Below are positions 46,288 to 50,896 of a stretch of 50,896 bases of DNA, piece after piece (within the stretch, counting starts at the first letter, position 1; every line of letters begins with the position of its first letter). The notes under the pieces are model-generated. The model saw only the letters and a list, made by a program, of their open reading frames with translations, had not been told where the DNA came from and ran no database searches. Location of the stretch: positions 1 through 50,896 of the forward strand of contig JAJOIW010000151.1 in assembly GCA_021209225.1 (NCBI GenBank), written 5' to 3'. Made by a program: the position numbers and the translations under genes. This DNA is from Verrucomicrobiota bacterium. Lineage in GTDB: Bacteria > Verrucomicrobiota > Verrucomicrobiia > Limisphaerales > JAJOIW01.

Positions 46288-47193
46288 TTAAAAGTAACCT
46301 TGCTTTTTCCGGTCTTCCATAGCTGTTTCTGAGCGTTTGTCGTCGGCGCGGGTTCCGCGTTCTGTCATTCTGGCTGCAGCGACCTCACTGATAATATCCT
46401 CCAGGGAATTGGCGGTGGATTCGATGGCTCCGGTGCAGGTCATGTCCCCGACGGTCCGGAAACGGATCATCCTCCGCATTACAGTCTCATTGCTTTGAAC
46501 GGAAATATATGGACAATTCGCCAGGAGGCTCCCATTCCTGAGAATCACTTCCCGCTCATGGGTAAAGTATATCGAAGGAATATCCAGATTCTCCAAAGCG
46601 ATATACTGCCAGACATCCATCTCCGTCCAGTTGCTGAGCGGGAAGACGCGGAAATGTTCTCCGAATCCTTTGTGACCATTAAAAATATTCCAGAGTTCCG
46701 GGCGCTGGTTTTTGGGATCCCATTGTCCGAATTCATTGCGGTGAGAGAAGAAGCGTTCTTTGGCTCGAGCTTTTTCCTCATCGCGGCGGGCACCCCCGAG
46801 AGCGGCGTCGAATTTATGGAGCTCGAGTGCATCCAGAAGGGTTGTGGTTTGAAGTCCATTCCGGCTTGCATTGACACCGGATTCCTCGACGACGCGTCCC
46901 TGGTCGATGGAGTCCTGGACGTGGGCAACGATCAGGGTGGCTCCCATTTTGTCGACGAGAGCATCTCTGTATTCGATTGTTTCGGGGAAATTATGTCCCG
47001 TGTCCACGTGCAGCAAAGGGAAAGGTAGTTTTGCCGGGTGGAATGCCTTTTGAGCCAGTCGGGTCATGACGATGGAGTCTTTGCCCCCGGAGAAAAGCAG
47101 GACCGGTTTCTGGAATTGAGCCGCAACTTCTCGAAGCACATAGATGGCTTCGGCTTCGAGGTGTTTCAGGTGAGTGAGTCTGTAGCTGGACAT
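46288..47193 (-). CDS. cysD: sulfate adenylyltransferase subunit 2
   Basis: Catalytic ATP-sulfurylase subunit that forms APS from ATP and sulfate. 301 residues: PP-loop SGGKDS (35-40) in PVLLFSGGKDSIVMTRLAQ, LLHVDTGHNFPETIEYRD, GGARRDEEKARAKER and RVFPLSNWTEMDVWQYI, with the C-terminal region DMTCTGAIES and ERGTRADDKRSE. Full length. It lies between cysC and cysN, and the CysD-CysN pair is the heterodimer found in proteobacteria and related groups. Confidence 0.95.
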   Translation of the reverse strand: MSSYRLTHLKHLEAEAIYVLREVAAQFQKPVLLFSGGKDSIVMTRLAQKAFHPAKLPFPLLHVDTGHNFPETIEYRDALVDKMGATLIVAHVQDSIDQGRVVEESGVNASRNGLQTTTLLDALELHKFDAALGGARRDEEKARAKERFFSHRNEFGQWDPKNQRPELWNIFNGHKGFGEHFRVFPLSNWTEMDVWQYIALENLDIPSIYFTHEREVILRNGSLLANCPYISVQSNETVMRRMIRFRTVGDMTCTGAIESTANSLEDIISEVAAARMTERGTRADDKRSETAMEDRKKQGYF

Positions 47194-47237
47194 GATTTAT
47201 GAATGAATAAATGTTCGAGAGTCTGGAAGAAGTCAAT

Positions 47238-47870
47238 TCATGATTGGGAACCGTGAGGATTCCCCTTGGGGTGGATCTGATTGAGGGTGAAAGTGAGCAG
47301 TTTCTCCAGGGATTCCTCGATGGATTCCTCTGAGGTTTTCAAATGCAGATGGGGTTGAGCTGGGGGAATAAAGTCGGAGGATTTTCCGGTGAATTGGGGG
47401 ATGGTGCCGGCTTTTGCTTTGGCGTAGAGGCCTTTGACATCGCGTTGTTCACAGACTGAAAGTGGGGCGTCGACAAAAATTTCGAGGTAGTTGGATTCGC
47501 CAATGATGGATTTGGATGTGGATCGTTGGGATTCGAGAGGGGTGATGAAGGAGGTGAGGACGACGACACCCGCATCGAGGAATAATTTGGCGACTTCAGC
47601 GATTCGCCTGAGATTTTCTGTTCTGTCTGAATCCGAGAAGCCAAGATTCCTGTTGAGGCCGGTGCGGATGTTGTCCCCATCCAGCAGGTAGGGAAAATAG
47701 CCCAGGTCGAAGAGCTTTTTTTCAAGTGCCAGGGCCAGTGTGGACTTTCCGGAGCCACTCAGCCCGCACAACCAGAGAACTTTTGCCCGTTGACGAAGTC
47801 TCATCTCCCGGTCGGATCTCTGCACGGACTGTTTGTCGAAAATGGGATGGATATTTTCGGGGGATTTCAT
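47238..47870 (-). CDS. cysC: adenylylsulfate kinase
   Basis: Phosphorylates APS to PAPS with ATP. 210 residues: Walker A GLSGSGKST (36-44), LLDGDNIRTGLNRNLGFS, DRTENLRRIAEVAKLFLDAG and FITPLESQRS, then FVDAPLSVCEQRDVKGLYAKA and GKSSDFIPP. Its presence with a PAPS-type CysH indicates that sulfite is made by way of PAPS. It lies between cysH and cysD on the same strand. Confidence 0.94.
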   Translation of the reverse strand: MKSPENIHPIFDKQSVQRSDREMRLRQRAKVLWLCGLSGSGKSTLALALEKKLFDLGYFPYLLDGDNIRTGLNRNLGFSDSDRTENLRRIAEVAKLFLDAGVVVLTSFITPLESQRSTSKSIIGESNYLEIFVDAPLSVCEQRDVKGLYAKAKAGTIPQFTGKSSDFIPPAQPHLHLKTSEESIEESLEKLLTFTLNQIHPKGNPHGSQS

Positions 47871-47926
47871 GATGGGGCGTGATTTCAGTGGGTTCGAAGT
47901 ATGCGGGGCAGGTATGGGTTGGAGAG

Positions 47927-48766
47927 TCAGATGACAAAATCGGTCTTCACATCCTCATGGATTCCACATTCGCGTTTCAGGCCAAAGAACCGGACCTGTT
48001 CCGGGTCCATACCGGCTTCAAATTTGTGTGTGGTGTGCACATCCCCGATGGAGATATAGCCTTGCGACCAGAGGGGATGATAGGGCAGGTCGAATTTCTT
48101 CAGATAGAGGAAAACATCGCGATCCGACCAATCAATAATCGGATGCACTTTGAGGCGGCCCTTGGAGATGGCCAGCACCGGGAGCTGGCTTCGTCCGGAG
48201 CTCTGCTGGCGTCTCAAGCCCGCTATCCAGGCATGGGCTCCAAGTTCCTGGATGGCTCGGTTCAATGGTTCGACCTTATTCATCTGGTTATATTTTTCGA
48301 TGCCATCGAGGCCTTGTTCCCAGAGTTTCCCGAATCGGGCTTCCTGCCATGCGGGCGAGAGGTCGGCTCGATAGATATGAAGGTTGAGTGACAGGCGTTC
48401 CGTCAGTTCATCAATGAACCGGTAGGTCTCGGGAAACAGGTATCCCGTATCAATGAGAATGACTGGAATTTCCGGCCAAATCTGAGTGGCCATATGCAGG
48501 CTGACTGCGGCTTGAGCCCCAAAACTTGAGGTGAGCACAATGCGGTCAGCAAAGTGATGGATGGCCCACTCGGTCCGTGCTTCCGCTGTGGCGGATTCAA
48601 GCAGGGAGTTTTCCTTTTTGAGATCCAGCCCGAGGTCAGCAAAAAGGAGCTCAGTGGGTGCTTCATCTCGCTGAGAGACCGGATTGAATTTGGAAGGCAT
48701 GGAATCAGTTGGGTTCAATGTTTGCAATGAGATCTCAGTTGAATAGAAAATGGATGAACGGGACAT
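47927..48766 (-). CDS. cysH: phosphoadenylyl-sulfate reductase (PAPS type)
   Basis: Reduces PAPS to sulfite using thioredoxin. From the start at 48766 it is 279 residues; a Met at 48700 is an alternative, while a longer frame to 48985 runs into sir and is unlikely. Motifs: [29 protein letters not shown], the [10 protein letters not shown] loop, [15 protein letters not shown] and the catalytic Cys in KRECGIHED near the C-terminus. The CC pairs that bind [4Fe-4S] in APS-type reductases are absent. Confidence 0.92.
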   Translation of the reverse strand: MSRSSIFYSTEISLQTLNPTDSMPSKFNPVSQRDEAPTELLFADLGLDLKKENSLLESATAEARTEWAIHHFADRIVLTSSFGAQAAVSLHMATQIWPEIPVILIDTGYLFPETYRFIDELTERLSLNLHIYRADLSPAWQEARFGKLWEQGLDGIEKYNQMNKVEPLNRAIQELGAHAWIAGLRRQQSSGRSQLPVLAISKGRLKVHPIIDWSDRDVFLYLKKFDLPYHPLWSQGYISIGDVHTTHKFEAGMDPEQVRFFGLKRECGIHEDVKTDFVI

Positions 48767-48945
48767 GTGTATGATTTTAAAAACCTGCTTGCGGTGGCGG
48801 ATTGTTGCCCTGCAATGATGGCCATAAAATATGCGTCGGGCCCGGTGATACATAGCGCCAGTCCATTGGCTGGAGCTGGCGCTCCCATTGTCCTGGCTCA
48901 CAAATCCGAGCCATCGGGCCTGCAATGGGCCCGGGTGTTGATCGG

Positions 48946-50616
48946 TCAATTTTTTTCCAGTTCGGGGAAAATCACGCGGGCACAAAAATCGCCGAAATCC
49001 TCATTTTCCAATCGTTCATCACGGTAGCGCACAAACAATGGTTTGAGATCCTCCACAACCTCTGTGGACTTAACCACGTCCTTGTAGATTCTACCCAAAC
49101 GGGTGCTGGCGCGGTTGCCGCCCACAAAGACGCTGTATTTGCCGGGGCCTCTGCCCACAAATCCCAGTTCAGCCATGTAGGGACGGGCACATCCGTTCGG
49201 GCATCCTGTCATGCGGATAATGATCTCCTGAGATCCAATGGATAAGTCATCCAGCAGATTTTCAAATGTGCCGAGCAATTCGGGGAGGTAGCGCTCTGAC
49301 TCAGCCAGCGCCAAGCCGCAGGTTGGTAAAGCCGGACAGGACATGGCCGTGCGTCCAAGGTGAGATCCCTGACCTTCCAGGACGACCCCATGGGCGTTGA
49401 ATATCCCGGTGATCGCCTCTTTGTGGTCCGCTGAAATGTCCGGAATGAGGATGTTCTGCGAAGGTGTCAGCAGCACATGAACCCGGTACTTTTCCACAAC
49501 CTCGCGAATGGCGGACTTCAATTTCACCGATTCCGTATCTTTGACCCGACCCGACAGAACGTGCAGGCCGAGGAAGTGTTTTCCATCGTGCTGCTGGTGC
49601 CAGCCATACAAATCATGCTGACTTGAAAACTGAAAGGGGCGGGCTGCCTCCAACTGGAATCCCACCCGTTCCTCCACCTGGCTGCGGAACCAGGCGACTC
49701 CTTTTTCTTCAAGAACATACTTCAGTCGAGCATGCTTGCGGTCAGTACGGTCCCCAAAATCCCGGTGGACAGTCAGGACCGCTTTGGCGATCTCCACGAT
49801 TCTGTCCCGCGAAAAATATCCTATGACATCGGCGACGCGCGGAAATGTATTGGCATTGTTGTGGGTCATCCCCATTCCTCCACCGCAGGTGAGATTGTAT
49901 CCACTCAGCTGTCCATGCTCATCGGCAATGGCTATGAACCCAAGGCAGTTGGTTAAGATGTCCGTGTCATTCAGTGGCGGTATGGCAAAGGCTGCCTTGA
50001 ACTTCCGTGGCAAGTAAGTCTTCCCGTAAAGTGGATCCTCAAAATCCTTTTCTTTCTCGAGATCCAGTTGAACACCTTCAACCCAGATCTGGTGATAGGC
50101 CTTGGTCTTTGGCAGCAACTCACGTGAGACCAAATCCGCATCCTTATACACCTCCGGAACCAGTGGACTGCTCGTGGGGGTCACCGGGGACATGACATTC
50201 CGGTTGACGTCCCCACAGGCCGCCAATGTATCGGATAAAATGTCGTTGATCTTCTTCATCAGTGGCCCAAGTCCGCTCTTCACCACCCCATGAAACTGAA
50301 AACTCTGACGGGTTGTCACCCGCAGCGTGTTGTTTCCATAATCTGTGGCCAGTTTGTCATACGTCAGGTATAGTTCCGGACTCATGACTCCGCCTGGGAT
50401 GCGGCCACGAATCATAAACATGAACTTCTTGCCCTGCTTGCGTAAGTCGCGGTCGTCCTGCTGGTAAATTCCATGAAACTTCAGAAACTGTTGGTCATCC
50501 TCCGAAAATCGGTCCAACTCCGGATCCGTCAGTGTCTGGGATATCGTCCCAGCCAATGTCGGACAATTCTGCTTCAATTCCTCATTTTTAGTCAGTTTCT
50601 TTGGTTCGGTCGTCAT
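48946..50616 (-). CDS. cysI: assimilatory sulfite reductase hemoprotein (CysI/Sir type)
   Basis: Six-electron reduction of sulfite to sulfide at siroheme coupled to [4Fe-4S]. 556 residues: [52 protein letters not shown], and the cluster cysteines Cys427, Cys433, Cys472 and Cys476 ([15 protein letters not shown]). It is first in the sulfate operon, followed by cysH. No flavoprotein (cysJ) gene is in the window, so the electron donor (ferredoxin or a distant CysJ) is open. Confidence 0.93.
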   Translation of the reverse strand: MTTEPKKLTKNEELKQNCPTLAGTISQTLTDPELDRFSEDDQQFLKFHGIYQQDDRDLRKQGKKFMFMIRGRIPGGVMSPELYLTYDKLATDYGNNTLRVTTRQSFQFHGVVKSGLGPLMKKINDILSDTLAACGDVNRNVMSPVTPTSSPLVPEVYKDADLVSRELLPKTKAYHQIWVEGVQLDLEKEKDFEDPLYGKTYLPRKFKAAFAIPPLNDTDILTNCLGFIAIADEHGQLSGYNLTCGGGMGMTHNNANTFPRVADVIGYFSRDRIVEIAKAVLTVHRDFGDRTDRKHARLKYVLEEKGVAWFRSQVEERVGFQLEAARPFQFSSQHDLYGWHQQHDGKHFLGLHVLSGRVKDTESVKLKSAIREVVEKYRVHVLLTPSQNILIPDISADHKEAITGIFNAHGVVLEGQGSHLGRTAMSCPALPTCGLALAESERYLPELLGTFENLLDDLSIGSQEIIIRMTGCPNGCARPYMAELGFVGRGPGKYSVFVGGNRASTRLGRIYKDVVKSTEVVEDLKPLFVRYRDERLENEDFGDFCARVIFPELEKN

Positions 50617-50622
50617 ATTATG

Positions 50623-50642
50623 AGTAATATACTAATATTACT
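50623..50642. promoter_or_regulatory. inverted repeat upstream of the sulfite reductase gene, candidate operator
   Basis: AGTAATAT-N4-ATATTACT is a perfect 8-4-8 inverted repeat ending six bases upstream of the sir start codon, where a repressor would block transcription or translation. It lacks a GC stem and T run and so is not a terminator. Regulators of sulfur genes in other bacteria (Rrf2-type CymR, for example) bind AT-rich palindromes; which protein binds here is unknown. Confidence 0.5.
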
Positions 50643-50766
50643 AATGATTATAGGAATCACGGGATGGGTCAAGGAGAAAATTGATGAGAAGGATGAGAAA
50701 AATGATCTGTGGGGGATGTGGATAAAGGCTGGCAGGAATATTGGGGGTGGTGTAAGAATGGGGCTC

Positions 50767-50896
50767 ATGATCACGAGATGGAAACGGATATTCTGGTGTG
50801 GGGGTTGTGGGGATAGGTTTTGGAATGGGGCATGGGGAGGTGGGGTGTATGGGGTGGATTGGCCAGAGTTTCGTGGGCCGGGGAGGGGATGGAGAA
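50767..50896 (+). CDS. N-terminal fragment of a PQQ-like beta-propeller protein, probably frameshifted
   Basis: Near the right edge the frame reads VDWPEFRGPGR, the hallmark opening of large exported PQQ/WD-like beta-propeller proteins in Planctomycetota and Verrucomicrobiota. Removing one G from the G4 run at 50885-50888 would give GPGRDGE, the usual continuation. The upstream ~25 residues do not form a clean signal peptide in one frame, so another slip is likely, and the start at 50767 is tentative. It is divergent from sir and cut by the window end. Confidence 0.4.
   Translation, partial: MITRWKRIFWCGGCGDRFWNGAWGGGVYGVDWPEFRGPGRGWR

Overview
The window looks like a contig from an uncultivated marine or aquatic bacterium, and it appears to be a composite of two genomes. 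Bases 1 to about 4,550 read as Bacteroidota: a BatA-like VWA protein, MoxR, a Bacteroidota-type PrmC, a DUF1080 protein, an FMN reductase and most of a class II fructose-bisphosphate aldolase, with a TAnnTTTG promoter element. From about 4,600 to the end the genes read as Verrucomicrobiota (Opitutales/Puniceicoccales-like, an inference): PocR-AraC regulator, H-X9-DG prepilin-like protein, CstA, VCBS/ASPIC-UnbV protein, beta-barrel porin, and a PQQ-propeller N-terminus with the WPxFRGPGRDG signature. Codon choice for Leu and Val changes sharply inside the aldolase gene near 4,545-4,595, so I place the junction there.

Layout. 3-3,600: Bacteroidota genes. 3,709-4,779: aldolase, probably chimeric. 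4,919-10,907 (minus strand): scpA-scpB-pheA, then a membrane-anchored unknown, a secreted NHL propeller and a small secreted unknown. 11,112-20,923: thioredoxin-like protein, GIDE-LemA fusion protein, nitrilase-family hydrolase, CstA, TPR protein, secreted serine hydrolase. 21,122-26,248: a signalling cluster with PocR-AraC regulator, FixL-like PAS histidine kinase, Rcp1-like receiver, REC-HisKA_3 hybrid kinase and NarL-type regulator. 26,744-35,335: SMP-30-like propeller, archaeal-type phosphoglycerate mutase, nucleotidyltransferase, porin, very large FG-GAP/VCBS protein. 35,775-39,210: ComM-like ATPase, prepilin-like protein, CPBP protease with a small Cys-motif partner. 39,532-42,884: sdhCAB. 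43,078-50,616: receiver-HTH regulator, tadA, Nudix hydrolase and a complete assimilatory sulfate cluster (sir, cysH, cysC, cysD, cysN, transcribed in that order on the minus strand).

How genes work together. CysDN makes APS, CysC makes PAPS, CysH (PAPS type, no extra Fe-S cysteine pairs) makes sulfite and Sir makes sulfide; a perfect 8-4-8 inverted repeat just upstream of sir is a candidate operator. ScpA and ScpB are the SMC kleisin partners. The signalling cluster could link oxygen or redox sensing to transcription through two kinases and two receivers.

Data quality. Ten or more single-base frame disruptions occur in otherwise well-conserved genes, including probably essential ones (scpA, pheA), most in G/C or A/T homopolymers. 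I treat these as likely sequencing errors and annotate the full genes across them. No rRNA, tRNA, CRISPR array, prophage or transposase gene was seen. A short palindromic repeat built on GTGCCAGGCAC is scattered in intergenic gaps. I did not find a clearly new defence or mobile system; the strongest candidates for novelty are the FixL-like phosphorelay cluster, the ScpB with a long acidic tail and the dispersed palindromic repeat.
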